Shown in pieces: positions 54,190 through 64,000 of a stretch of DNA of 64,000 bases; positions within the stretch are counted from its first letter, which is position 1; every line of letters starts with the position of its first letter. A model generated the notes under the pieces. The model was not told the origin of the DNA and ran no database searches. It was given only the letters and a program-made list of their open reading frames with translations. Location: positions 220,996,292-221,060,291 of the forward strand of contig NC_133534.1 of the NCBI RefSeq assembly GCF_048544455.1, in the 5' to 3' direction. The position numbers were made by a program, and so were the translations under genes. This DNA comes from Silene latifolia (Eukaryota > Streptophyta > Magnoliopsida > Caryophyllales > Caryophyllaceae).

Positions 54190-54870
54190 CGGGTATCTAG
54201 GACGTAGGCGGGAGGTCTGTCGACCACGTGTCGAACGACACGCGGCGATCGGCTCCTCACATCCCTAGTCCGGCTCCTCTCCCCGTGGCGGGAAGGGCTT
54301 CCTCTCCGACTACGGTGAGTCGGGCTTCTTCTCCGACTCGGCGAGTCGGACTTCTTTCACTCCTCCGGGGGTGCCTCGTCGGCGGCTGCGGCGACGCGTC
54401 CTCCCGCGAGTGCGGGAAGGACTAAGGTCTACCACTAGCGCTCTGGGCTCCCCAGGCGTCTTGACAGGCCGCTTCTTCCGGTGCTCCATTCGGGTCTCTT
54501 GGAGTCACATTACGGGCCCTGGTCTCTGGACGGGTTCCGCCGCTCTTGTCGGTGTGACGGTGTGAGCCGACGTACTACCAATGAGGTCCGGGAGTAGCTT
54601 GACTTTGCCACATCAACCACATGTCCCATGATGGTGACCTGGTTGTTGAGCGTGGCATATCTTGTTCCTTCGGCGTCCCATTCGTCGTATCAGTGATACG
54701 GCCGGTGGGAGACCGCTGATTTCGAGTTGTGGAATGTGTCGTCTTGGTAGAATTCGTTTTCCACCAACACCTTCTCTGGTTGTTTCGACATCTTCTTAGC
54801 TTTTTGGGTGGGTTTTTGTTTTGTTTTTTTTTTTGTTTGGGAATGAATGTGACTAGCTTCTAGTATCTAT
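54190..54870 (-). other. Leader of the Tat/Retand-like element
   Basis: Sequence between the primer-binding site and the recognisable gag core; part may be the gag N-terminus. No separate gene seen. Confidence 0.5.
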
Positions 54871-54888
54871 TCCCCTGAGACGGCGCCA
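54871..54888 (-). other. Primer-binding site of the Tat/Retand-like element
   Basis: TGGCGCCGTCTCAGGGGA on -, two bases inside the LTR. TGGCGCCGTTGCCGGGGA-type sites are common in Tat elements. Fixes the orientation. Confidence 0.8.
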
Positions 54889-54890
54889 AT

Positions 54891-55477
54891 TGTTCGGGTG
54901 TAATTCCGAGCGATTATATGTTACCACCCGTGCTTGTAGAATGACGTCTTTAGTTGAATCCTCCTTGCGGTCTCTTGAAACGATGAACAAGCGAGGGCTC
55001 GGCTTTGGACCGAGCGAACTCACTCCGACGCTCAAGTCAGTAACTTAGAGAGGTAAGTTGTTGTTACTTGGCAAAGTACGTATTGTAGAGAGATAAGGAA
55101 GATATTACCAGATGAATAGTGATTCTTAGGTTAAATTGTGGATCTCCTCCTCAATGAGAGTTGAGGAGTATTTATAGACTTTCACCTTTTGTCACGTAGT
55201 GGCCAAGTGGCCAAGTGGCTAGCAGGTGGAAAGACTGATCTACCCCTCGGCCGAGGGGCCCATGGCAGGCCGGCGGGCTCTGTTGACTCACCGCCGAGGG
55301 GTCTTGGATATGAGTTCGCGGATGTGTGCCTCGGCTGGCTAGTTGTCCCCGCCGAGGCACAAGAGACAGGCCGACAGGTGACGTCGGTTAGGCTGTCTAA
55401 GCCGTTGACTTGCTGTGGATATCTTTCACCTTGCTCAATATGCTGACTGGTCAGCGGGTGCAGAATATGCCCCATCA
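54891..55477 (-). repeat. 5' LTR of the Tat/Retand-like element
   Basis: 587 bp. On -, a TATA box CTATAAATACTCC is near 55165-55177, the likely LTR promoter. Starts TGTTCGGGTG on +, ends CCCCATCA. Confidence 0.93.
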
Positions 55478-55981
55478 TAAACAAATTAAAAAGTTTAAAC
55501 TTAGCAGTAATGTTGCGCCTTTGAGATTCAAAATTTATATGAAATTGAACCATTGATTTTCAAAGCACAATAAAACGGAGGCGGATGGAATGTTTATCTT
55601 CAATGTACATTTCACATGACCCATGAATAATTAAGGATGAGTGATATAAAATGTGTTTGACTTTAGAGAGTTACAATATTAATTTTGTATTTGATTGGTT
55701 CTCTTATTTCTCTATGAGGTACTTATACAAACTCAGTGAGCAACTGAAAAGTCACCACTAGTACACTTAATTATGCAAATTCATTGTATCATAATTTCAC
55801 TAATAAACTTAATTATGATAATTCATTGTGTCATAATTTATACATACCAACTCATAATCTCTTACTATTCCTAATAAAATGCAATAAAAATTAACATAAA
55901 ATGTGGCACTTAAAATTACTTAACATGACACACGTCAAATAATAAACTACTCATCTTGGCTTTTCTATTATATTGTATAGA

Positions 55982-58196
55982 TACTAATAGTTAAGTCATT
56001 TATTATACTAAATTTTAAAAAAAAACAATTAATTTGGAAAGTTTTTTAAAGGATAATTAAACAATAAAAGTGTAATGGAGAAGGTCTCATTTAAATTCAC
56101 CATGAATACAAAATTATAAATATAACTATTTTAGTTTTACTTACTAAATATATTGCTAAACTATGCAATTTGATTTTTTTTTTACAAAACTTTATCATTT
56201 ACGTGAAATAATTTCATGAACTAAATACATGGTATTACTACCCTTTTAAATTTATATTATTAGTGTTTAATTTACTTAAGTATTTACAGAATTTGTTTGT
56301 AAATTACTTAAATTATATAAATATTTTCTTTTTCATATATTTTATATTTTCCAAAACCTTATCCTCTACGTGAAATAATTTCATGAACTAAATACACGGT
56401 ATTACTACCCTTTTAAAATTCTATTATTAGTGTTTAATTTCACTTAAGTATTTACAGAATTTGTTTGTAAATTACTTGAGTTAAATAAATATTTTCTTTT
56501 CCATATATTTTATATTTTCCTAAGAAAATATTTTATATGATCTTTAATACTCATTTGTCGATTAATTAGTTATGTAAAACATCTTCTATATACAACAAAG
56601 TTATAGTAACAACAACAGTGAATTAATGTCTTTCAAAAAAAAGTAGTGAATTAGTGACAATACAAATTTTTTTTGTTTTCAACTTCATTTATTCTTTTTC
56701 GTTCTTAATTTCTTATGTATTCAGTTTTTTTTTTTTATTTCAAATACATATAATACTACTCCATATGAAATATCTTGAAATTATTAACTTATAGTTAATG
56801 CATATTTTTTATTGTAGTTTTTTTTTTGAGTTAATTAAGTTTAAAAGTATTGGAATATGGATGGATTTTTAAAGGAAATAAGTGAATTAAATTAATGAAA
56901 TATAATAATAAATTGATAATCCATGTCATATTAGTTTGCCAAGTCACATTGTTATTGTGTACGTGTCTTTTTTTCATCCCATGTGGCATTGTCTACGTGA
57001 CATTTTTAGGCTAACATTTTAATAATATTTTATAGATTATAGATTATAGATGTCTGCATAGAGAATGGTTAGGTAGGCGCGTGTCAATCATATCCAAAGT
57101 GGCAATGTAAATGTCTATGTGGCTTTTTCACATCCTACATGGCTTTGTCTAGTTGACATTTTTTAAGATGCCTTTTAATAGTATTTTATAGATTTTCAGT
57201 CATATTTCTTGATTTTCTACTTCCTAATGACTAGACTTTAATTTGCTCTCCATTTTAGCCTAGGAGAGTTTTTTTCAGTCTTATATATATTAGTTAAGAG
57301 AGGTTTAAATAAAGGAATTAATAGCAATATTTCGACCAAAGTATTGTTGATTTCGTCAGAATAAAATTCATAAGTTCTAATCCTTTGGATTTATTAACAG
57401 ATTTGAGATTTTGATATCCTCAGCAGTTTGGCCTTTTATTCCCTTTGTTATCTGTGTAGAATTTATATGATTTTCTCTAAGTTTTTTTTTATTATTATTC
57501 TAATGAGGTTTTTTTAAATTCTTTTATGGGATATTTTAAGTGACATTCTTTTCGGGGAGAGTCTCTTCTTTGTATCCTTTTATCTTGTTACTTACTGGTA
57601 AATTGAAATTCTTTGAATTTTGTTTACCGTTCTCATTCGAAAAGATGTTATAGGTTGATTTATAATCGTCCTAGTTTACTCGCTTTATCAAAAAAAAAAG
57701 TTCTTCGCACGCGTGACAGCTAGGGTTTCCATAACGGATCATTTGGGTTCGTTATGGTCCATTATAGACCTATCAAACGGGTTAGGTTCGGATTCGGTCA
57801 TACAGGCCAAGCTGGGTTTTGACCCTAAATTAACGAGCCATTTTGAGTTTGGGTTAAAAAGGTCATGGCTCGATATTTACTTGTTTTGAACCTGAAAAAA
57901 TTGTGCGAGATCTGGTATATGTGTGAGGTCAGATTTTGACAGGTCTAGATATGAATCAGGTAGATCGGGTAAACGAAAAGACCAAACCTAAAAGTTTGTA
58001 GAACTGAAACCGAATGAACCTACTCGACCAGAGGTTAAAACAATATTCGATAACTACCCATTTCGTCTCATCACGACCAGAGCCCAAACCGATCCGAGAT
58101 AATGAGGCGTGACTCCATAGTGACTAAACCCAATCGAGAACCCGATTTCAAATTATCATAATCACAATCTAAATAATATCATATTGATATTTGTCA
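55982..58196. other. AT-rich intergenic region with local duplications
   Basis: No gene recognised. Contains a 167 bp tandem duplication (56185-56520) and a diverged duplication (about 56942-57046 and 57090-57190, sharing CATCC-CATGTGG-ATTGTCTA and TTTTATAGATT). The rest holds nothing I can name. Confidence 0.5.
56185..56520. repeat. Two-copy tandem duplication of about 167 bp
   Basis: 56185-56351 and 56352-56520 share ACGTGAAATAATTTCATGAA, GTATTTACAGAATTTGTTTG and most of the rest, with a few differences. Confidence 0.88.
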
Positions 58197-58625
58197 TGGC
58201 TTTCTTTTAACTTTGTATTTTTTTTACAAGTAGAGAGGCAAACTCATGTTCTAGCTAAGTTTGTCAATCTATGAGCAACCATATTACAAGATTTACTAAT
58301 ATAAGACACAGAGAAACAATGAAAAAGCTTTGCAAAATAAAAAATTTCCTTAACAATCACCCATGTCAAAGTGATTACTAGAGGAACCTTCGACGATTTG
58401 GCCTAGAATTCTGATGCAATCAGAGACAATGGAGATATGAAGATGCCTCTTCTTCCAAGCCCACTTCAGGACCTCCAATATTCCCTTTCCCTCAGCTTGC
58501 TGCTCCGGACTCTGAGCATAGAAGGAAGTGCGATGCTCCATCTTAGTGCCATTGTGGTACTAGCAAACCCACCTAATACCTGCCTTGCGTGTCACATCCT
58601 AAGATGCATCTACTTTAACAAATAA
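58197..58625 (-). pseudogene. L1 LINE RNase H remnant
   Basis: On -, VKVDAS then DVTRKAGI starts an RVT_3-type RNase H; MEHRTSFYAQSPEQQAEGKG and LEVLKWAWKKRHLHISIVSD give the middle with the E and D positions; SYISKSCNMVAHRLTNLA gives the end. In-frame stops (after KVDAS, after GIRWVC and after FDMGDC, at about 58350) show it is decayed. Only the C-terminal domain of ORF2 remains; the upstream side ends near the CACTA-like terminus at 58667. Poly(A) not clear. Confidence 0.75.
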
Positions 58626-58666
58626 GTTTATGGCATGTAGTAGGATCACCAAAGACAGAAATATCA

Positions 58667-58990
58667 CACTACAACAAATTGTCACTTGCGCTACGAATTA
58701 TGCCACAGGAATTTATAATTCGTGGCTATATTCAGCTTAGCCACGGGAAAAATGTATTCATTATTTTGGAAAAAAATTTATGCCACGGGATAACTTTTTC
58801 CGTGGTAAAAAGTCACTTACGCCACAAAATAGGCTACACCCGTGGCAAATAATCATTTTAGTCACGAACTATGTCACACCCATGACGAAATTTTAATTAG
58901 CCACGAATTGTTCCGTGGCAAAAAAAAATTTTAGCCACGAACTAACAAACTCCCGTGGCGAGTATCTTTTCCGACTTAAATTAAGATATT
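58667..58990. mobile_element. CACTA-like terminus with subterminal repeats
   Basis: Begins CACTACAACAAATTGTCAC and carries about ten words of the type GCCACGGG / GCCACGAA in both orientations, like the subterminal arrays of CACTA elements. The word differs from the GGTCGGTAAA of the other CACTA element, so this is another family. I did not find the matching right end (TTTGTTGTAGTG) before 64000; it may be a broken end, or the element may be very small with a diverged right end. Confidence 0.7.
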
Positions 58991-59687
58991 TTCATGTTAA
59001 GGCAAACTTAAAATCGAAAACAAATTTAATCAAATATAAATAATATGAAAATGCATTTAAATATAAAATTTTGCAAACACTTTAATTAATTTAATTAATA
59101 TTTTTTTATTTTTTTATTTACTTTAATAAGAAATCTTAAAATTTTATAAATTTATATGCAAGCAAAGAAAAGTTTATCGTCTAAATTTTTTTTTATTGTT
59201 TCAGAAATCACAATTATGTTTTGTAGGTTTTTCAAAACATTTCTAATTTAAGAAATTTGTTTTAATATATAATTCTGTTTATTAGAGTCGTGAATTTCTT
59301 TTAATTTTTTAATTAAAACATTATAATCTTGAATAACAATCTTAAATGATCGTATCACATTTAAAGACATAGCATATAAAGTTAAATAAATAAGTTATTT
59401 ATCATCTATCTTTGATAAATCTAAAATTAACATATTGTCAAGTTGGTTCATTTAAAATTTGATTTACAACTTTATTTGTAAGATATTTATAGAAAAATTT
59501 GAATTTGATATAAAATTTAACTTGGTGAGAAAAAAAGTTTGGGAAATTTTTTTCTAGGAGTGAAAAAAAACGACAAATAGATTACAAATTTGACTAAATA
59601 AAATAAGTGCGCTGAGAAATGAAAGAAAAAAATGATCTCCTACAAATCAATTAAAAAAAACATATCATAAAAATTATCAATATAAAA
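58991..59687. other. AT-rich stretch, nothing recognised
   Basis: Very AT-rich with T and A runs. It may be internal sequence of the CACTA-like element at 58667. No gene. Confidence 0.5.
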
Positions 59688-60062
59688 AATTCAAGGGTTA
59701 ATTGATAAACATTACTAATATAGGACCTTTTTTCATAACCAGTACCAACATAATCAATAATTAGTAATCAATACCAAAATATTAACTTTTTTCTACGATC
59801 GGCACTAAGTCGCCTGAAAATCTAATCTCAACCTACTTGAAAAAATCCAAAAAGCCCTCATTCAAGTACAAATCTCCACTCATCCACTTCCAAAATCCCT
59901 CTCTTAAATGAAAACACCTTTAAAGTAGGAAAAAAATTAGAGTAAGAAGGCGACTTGGTACCTATCGTAAAAAAAAGTTAATATTTTGGTAGTGATTATT
60001 AATTATTGATTATGAAAAAGATGACTAAAGTTGATAGTTTTTATCATTTTACCCAAAATTCA
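59688..60062. repeat. Foldback / MITE-like inverted repeat
   Basis: About 375 bp. The left arm (59688-59830; AATCAATAATTAGTAATCA, CCAAAATATTAACTTTTTTC) pairs with the right arm (59940-60062; GTTAATATTTTGG and ATTAATTATTGATT), also sharing GGCGACTT/AAGTCGCC. The arms are diverged, the centre is about 110 bp. No target duplication was found. Confidence 0.75.
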
Positions 60063-60750
60063 TTATGGAGAAATTTTTTTCATTGAAAATGAGTACATCA
60101 CATGTAAAATATAGAAATTATAATAATTTAAAGTCACATGTGCAAATAATGTGAAAAATTTGAGAAAAAAAAGATAAATCATAACAAAGAGAAATCAGTT
60201 CAAGAAAATAAGCGATTCTGTTGTACGACAATATTTTTCGTGTTTTTTGAGTAAAAAGTGATTACTTTTTGGTTAATAGTGACCAATTGGGGGGGGGGGG
60301 AGACCTTAAGTTATAAAAAGTGATCATTATTTTACCAAAAAATGGTTAATTTTTTATATCGTATGTACGACGGTCATACAATAGCATTTGCGTAAAAAAA
60401 TATACAAAAAAAATGAGTACAAGAGAAATGAAAATAAGAATGTCGATAAACTAAAGAAATAAATTTTTTTTAGGAAAACACGATTAAGTTTACTTTTTAG
60501 AGAAAATGGTTTTGCTAACTTGGGCAAAAAAATGACGTCAAAATCATTAGTCGGGAGGGTAACATCGAAAATTTGATTGTTTTGCCCAAAATAATATTTT
60601 TCCCGCAAAAAATCGTAAATCATGTAACATTTTTGTAATTAAATAGTACTAAAGGTAAATATTGAAAGGAAAAAAAATAAACTTAAAAAGAATCAAAGTA
60701 CTAGTTATATCAAAACTAAAATATTTGCAAGAATGTTCAGCATCACAAGA
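60063..60750. other. AT-rich spacer before the L1 LINE
   Basis: No feature recognised except the G run at 60289. Confidence 0.5.
60289..60300 (+). repeat. G12 homopolymer
   Basis: Twelve G in a very AT-rich context. Could be a sequencing-prone run. Confidence 0.9.
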
Positions 60751-60954
60751 TTCTCTATAGGGTTTCCTATGAGGGTTCCTACTGGACGGAGTTCCTGAGA
60801 TTTCCTTCTTTTCGAGGCTTCTCCCTCACTTTCGTGTAGGGTTTTCGCTTCTTTTTCTTGTTTAAATCTTCTTTTCGACTTTTTGCTAGGGTTTGCGCGT
60901 TTTTGACAGTTATGGAGAATAGGGCACAAAAAAACAAAGCGATCGTCTGCAAAA

Positions 60955-61752
60955 ATGAGTATGTATGGGATGTGGGTGAACAACGAGGGCAAGGAGAAGG
61001 AGATGTTCATTCTTATAGGGCGAATATGGACAACGAAGGCTATCAATGTCAAAGCAGTTATCGATACCATGACAAGACTTTGGCAAACGAAAGGTACGGT
61101 TGTTGCTCATGTTCTCGATGCAAAAGAAAAAGTTTTTATCTTTAAGTTCAAAAATGAGAAGGATAGAACTAAGATTATTGATGGACAACCGTGGCATTTC
61201 GATAAATTTATCTGGTGTTTTAATGAACCAAATTGGGAAGGGAAACTCACCGAGACACCGCTGTACCATGTTCCTTTGTGGACAAGAGTGTATGACCTTC
61301 CTATAAAGGGTAGAACCAATGAGGCGAACCTTCGATATTTAGGCCTGCAATTAGGGCAATTTGTGGGCAGTGAGAAATCGTCCTTACCTGAGATCAATAG
61401 AGCGGTTAGATTGAGGATTGTGCATGATGTCAGGAAGCCTCTTAAGAAGTATGTGGGTGTTCGAATGGCTAAGGGTAACCTAGTTGAATTCAAAGTAAAA
61501 TATGAGCGGCTCCCTATCTTTTCTTATGATTGTGGACAACTAGGGCATGGAGAAAAGGACTGTGAGGATGGACCGTATGAGGATGGAGAATTGCAGTTTG
61601 GTGAGGACCTCAGAGCCTCGTTGTGGAAGCCTGTCAAGACAGTGGCAGAAGTTTCGAAGGGGAGAGGCAGGTCATTGAGTACGGAAATGGAAAATGAATA
61701 TCAACGAAGGAAAGAGGAGGTGGTGCAAAATCTTATTGACAAGCTCCAATAA
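60955..61752 (+). CDS. L1 ORF1 protein: DUF4283 and CCHC-like zinc knuckle
   Basis: 265 codons. DUF4283-like part: RTKIIDGQPWHFDKFIWCFN, PLYHVPLWTRVYDLPIKGRT, RYLGLQLGQFVGSEKSSLPE (about residues 65-150), then a knuckle YDCGQLGHGEKDC (about residues 200-212). Plant L1 ORF1 normally has another Cys two residues earlier (FCYDCG); here it is Ser (FSYDCG), so the zinc site may be weakened. An alternative upstream Met in another frame (60912) exists. ORF1 proteins bind LINE RNA. A spacer of about 460 bp (61753-62213; open but low-complexity, G/A-rich) separates it from ORF2. Confidence 0.8.
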   Translation: MSMYGMWVNNEGKEKEMFILIGRIWTTKAINVKAVIDTMTRLWQTKGTVVAHVLDAKEKVFIFKFKNEKDRTKIIDGQPWHFDKFIWCFNEPNWEGKLTETPLYHVPLWTRVYDLPIKGRTNEANLRYLGLQLGQFVGSEKSSLPEINRAVRLRIVHDVRKPLKKYVGVRMAKGNLVEFKVKYERLPIFSYDCGQLGHGEKDCEDGPYEDGELQFGEDLRASLWKPVKTVAEVSKGRGRSLSTEMENEYQRRKEEVVQNLIDKLQ

Positions 61753-62213
61753 ATTGTGGTGAAAGGGAAGGGAGGGGGTAGGTCATAAAATCCAAGGGAA
61801 GAAAATAGGGGAGGTGAACAACTGAAGGTGCAGGGGGATAATAGGCCTGTTATGGGAAAGGAGGTCAAGATTGAGAGGCAAGAGTATGAGGTAATTAAAA
61901 CTAAAGTGAGGGGAGAAGACCGTGGGGTGGAGGATATGGAGGCTGATGGGGGAGGAGATTGTGACTCTAAAATTGAAAGGGGTGGGTCTGAGGCAGCGGG
62001 GTTAGAGAAACGTGGAGGATCATGGGTTCGAATTGGGCGAGAGAAGGAGAGGGGTGAGAAGCTGGATATGGCTATCAAGCTGGGTAAAAGAGAACGTACA
62101 AAGGGGGAGAAGGGGGGGACTTGCGAGTGGTAAGAAGCTAAAATCGATCATGGTGTCAGTTCACCTGAGGCAGAGGCTGAGACAACTCAGTCCCGCCGGG
62201 CATCATAAGTCTT

Positions 62214-64000
62214 TTGAGCCTTAACTGCCGGGGCTTGGGCAACCCCGATGCAGTAGGCGGATTACGAAACCTTCTACGGAGAGAAGCCCCTGCTATAGTC
62301 TTTCTTTGCGAGACGAGACTTAGCAGTAAGGAATTTGGGAGAGTTAGGGCGTGCTTAAATGATTATGAAGGGATTGAGGTGGATAGTGCGGGGAGATCGG
62401 GGGGTCTTGCATTTATGTGGAAAAAAGAGGTAGGATGTAAGCTGAGGTCCACATCGATGCATCATATCGATATGGATGTGAATTGGAACAGTAAGACGTG
62501 GATGGTTACGGGTTTTTATGGGTGGCCTGTTGTGAGTGATAGGCATTTATCGTGGCAATTATTGAGAATTTTGAAAGACGAGTATGATGGACCGTGGGTT
62601 TGCGTGGGGGATTTCAATGAGATATTGTATGCGACGGAGATGAAGGGTGGAGTCCGAGCACAATGGTAAATGAATAGTTTTCGGGAAGCGGTAATTGACT
62701 GTGGGCTACGGGACGTGGTGTTTGAAGGCTATGAGTTTACTTTTGATAATGGACAAGCTAATGAGGCAAATAGGCAGTGTAGACTTGATAGGGCCATGGG
62801 GAATGAGGGGTGGTTTGAGTTGTTTTCTTATGCGCAAGTTGGACATTTGGTTATAGAATGGTCAGACCATTCCCCTATCAAGTTATGGCTGGAAAGACGA
62901 AGGGATAACAGGGATGGGAAGAAACTGTTTCATTTCGAGCAACTGTGGATTGGTGAAGAGGAGTGTGAGGATACTATTCGCTTGGCGTGGGGGAGAGGGA
63001 GAGGGCGAAATCATGGATAAATTAAAACGGTGTGGGGAGGAGCTGCTTGCGTGGAAAGGTGTTAGTATTGGCAAGGTAATGCGTGACATCCAAAAGAAAA
63101 GACGTAGGCTTGGCATCCTTAATGAGGGTGCGAGGACACCAGCGCTGCTAAAGGAAAGAAATGAGCTTGTCAAGGAGATTTCGAATTTGCTAAAACAAGA
63201 AGAAATGTTCTGGAGACAGCGGTCGAGGGCTATTTGGTTACAGGAAAGGGATAAGAATACGAAATACTTTCACCGGAAAGTAACACAACGTAAGCAAAAG
63301 AATACAATCCTGAAATTGATTGATGACAGGGGAGTATGCCGTATGGGGGCTGAGAATATTGAAGCGGTTGCGTGCGATTACTTTGAAAAAAATTATTTTA
63401 GTCGGGGGAGCCAAGTGATTTTGAGGAGGTTCTCGATGGGGTGGCTGGGAGGGTTACAGAGAATATGAATAATGTGTTACGGGCTGATTATACCGAGGAT
63501 GAAATAATTCGAGCTTTGGAACAAATGCATCCGGATAAAGCGCCGGGTCCAGATGGCATGAGCAATTTGTTTTATCAGACATACTAGCACATTGTTGGAT
63601 CGGTTGTTCTTAAGACGGTGCTTGGAATTTTAAGGGGTGGGCCGTTCCCATCAGGTATGAATAAAACTTTTATCGTTCTTATACCTAAGGTAAAGAGCCC
63701 TGATAAGATGTGTGAGATCCGTCCCATTAGCCTTTGTAACGTTGTGTATAAGCTTGTGTCGAAAGTCCTCGCTAATAGATTGAAAGTTTTTCTTGGGGAG
63801 GTGGTGTCGGAGAACCAAAGTGCGTTTACCCCGGGGAGATTAATTACGGATAATATTCTTATTGCTTTTGAAATTTTCCATCATATGAAGAATACACGCC
63901 GGGGTGAGGGACATATGGCGCTTAAACTTGACATGGCGAAAGCTTATGATATAGTGGAATGGGGCTTTTTAGAGCGGATTTTGCAGCGGATGGGATTTGA
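62214..64000 (+). pseudogene. L1 ORF2: endonuclease and start of reverse transcriptase, damaged
   Basis: Endonuclease: MSLNCRGLGNPDAVGGLRNL, IVFLCETRLSS, GPWVCVGDFNEIL (to about 62630) and SDHSPI (about 62862), which include the usual catalytic N, E, D and H positions. RT start: EQMHPDKAPGPDGMSNLFYQ (about 63520), PISLCNVVYKLVSKVLANRL, ENQSAFTPGRLITDNILIAF, ALKLDMAKAYDIVEW (to the end). Stops at 62667-62669 (TAA, probably from CAA) and 63586-63588 (TAG) and frame changes near 63000 and 63410 break it. It makes nicks and copies LINE RNA in the family. Confidence 0.88.

Larger units (their letters stand above)
45014..55477 (-). mobile_element. Tat-lineage (Retand-like) Ty3/gypsy retrotransposon
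   Basis: 10,464 bp on -. LTRs at 45014-45603 (590 bp) and 54891-55477 (587 bp); TG...CA ends; primer-binding site TGGCGCCGTCTCAGGGGA at 54888-54871 (-); purine tract at about 45604-45616. Flanking 5-mers CAAAC and TAAAC match in four of five positions. Parts on -: gag, protease, RT, two RNase H-type domains, integrase, then a 79 bp tandem repeat array; an opposite-strand ORF lies between the array and the 3' LTR. The second RNase H and the antisense ORF are Tat-lineage features. The element is broken, with many breaks in the coding region. LTR divergence of about 3% by eye suggests roughly 1 My. Confidence 0.9.
44035..55981 (-). mobile_element. Non-autonomous Helitron, split by the Tat/Retand-like element
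   Basis: On -, the 5' end reads A|TCTATACAATATAATAGAAA (TC start at 55981) and the 3' end reads CCCGTGCATTGCACGAGTCA then CAAAACTAG|T (44035). TC start, a 3' hairpin (44046-44064 on +) about 7 bases before a CTAG terminus, and insertion between A and T are the three Helitron hallmarks. Without the LTR element (45014-55477) its own length is about 1.48 kb, with no Rep/helicase, so it is non-autonomous. A short spliced-looking ORF (44583-44789, -) may be captured host sequence. Both termini are visible on either side of the insertion. Confidence 0.8.
60751..64000 (+). mobile_element. L1-type LINE with 5' UTR, ORF1 and ORF2 start (continues beyond the window)
   Basis: On +, a 5' UTR with TAGGGTTTCC and CTAGGGTTTGCGCG-type phrases (about 60751-60910) leads to ORF1 (60955-61752) and ORF2 (from 62214). 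ORF2 runs on past 64000, so the 3' end is not seen. The 5' boundary is approximate. The copy is damaged: ORF2 has two stops and two frame changes in 1.8 kb. Confidence 0.88.

Overview
Plant nuclear DNA, almost certainly from a core eudicot. My guess is Caryophyllaceae, Silene-like: the large Tat-type retroelement at 45.0-55.5 kb carries an internal tandem array and an opposite-strand ORF, as described for Silene Retand elements. That is an inference from memory, not a search. The window is AT-rich, gene-poor and dominated by nested transposable elements. One assembly gap lies at 97-594.

Layout. (1) 595-14875: the 3' part of an Athila-type Ty3/gypsy element on + (integrase, env-like/Orf1 region, 3' LTR). 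It is split by a complete-looking 7.7 kb non-autonomous LTR element on - (5224-12950, TSD TTAGT). (2) 15152-17136: a 5'-truncated L1 LINE on - with a 13 bp TSD. (3) 19010-40156: the host gene NAR1 (cytosolic Fe-S assembly factor, iron-hydrogenase-like) as a decayed, intron-bearing copy. Seven exons lie at 19.0-21.2 kb and the last exon at 40.0 kb. The roughly 18.9 kb between them is filled by a copia derivative, a 9.3 kb CACTA transposon inside that derivative's LTR (TSD TAT), an inverted second copia derivative, an Au-like SINE, and an Ale-type copia pol interrupted by a solo LTR (TSD CACCC). (4) 40499-41983: the only intact-looking host gene, an intronless E-class PPR protein on -, convergent with NAR1. 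(5) 44035-55981: a small Helitron on - (about 1.5 kb of its own sequence), split by a 10.5 kb Tat/Retand-like element (45014-55477). (6) 55982-60062: AT-rich spacer with duplications, a LINE RNase H remnant, one CACTA-like terminus and a foldback element. (7) About 60.75 kb to the window end: an L1 LINE on + with ORF1 and the start of ORF2.

How the parts relate. The CACTA element carries a TNPA-like gene (five exons, all open), a damaged TNPD-like transposase, and an antisense fragment of translation factor eIF2B delta captured inside a TNPA intron. The two nested LTR elements with both LTRs present show about 3% LTR divergence by eye, so they are young (about 1 My at the usual grass rate). 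The Athila element, both copia derivatives and the Ale element are older or decayed. The observations most worth a second look are: three hairpins with one loop and covarying stems in the Athila 3' region; the three-monomer higher-order structure of the 79 bp tandem repeat; the clusters of TACTCGATCGAGTA palindromes; the eIF2B delta capture; and the NAR1 gene opened up by nested insertions.
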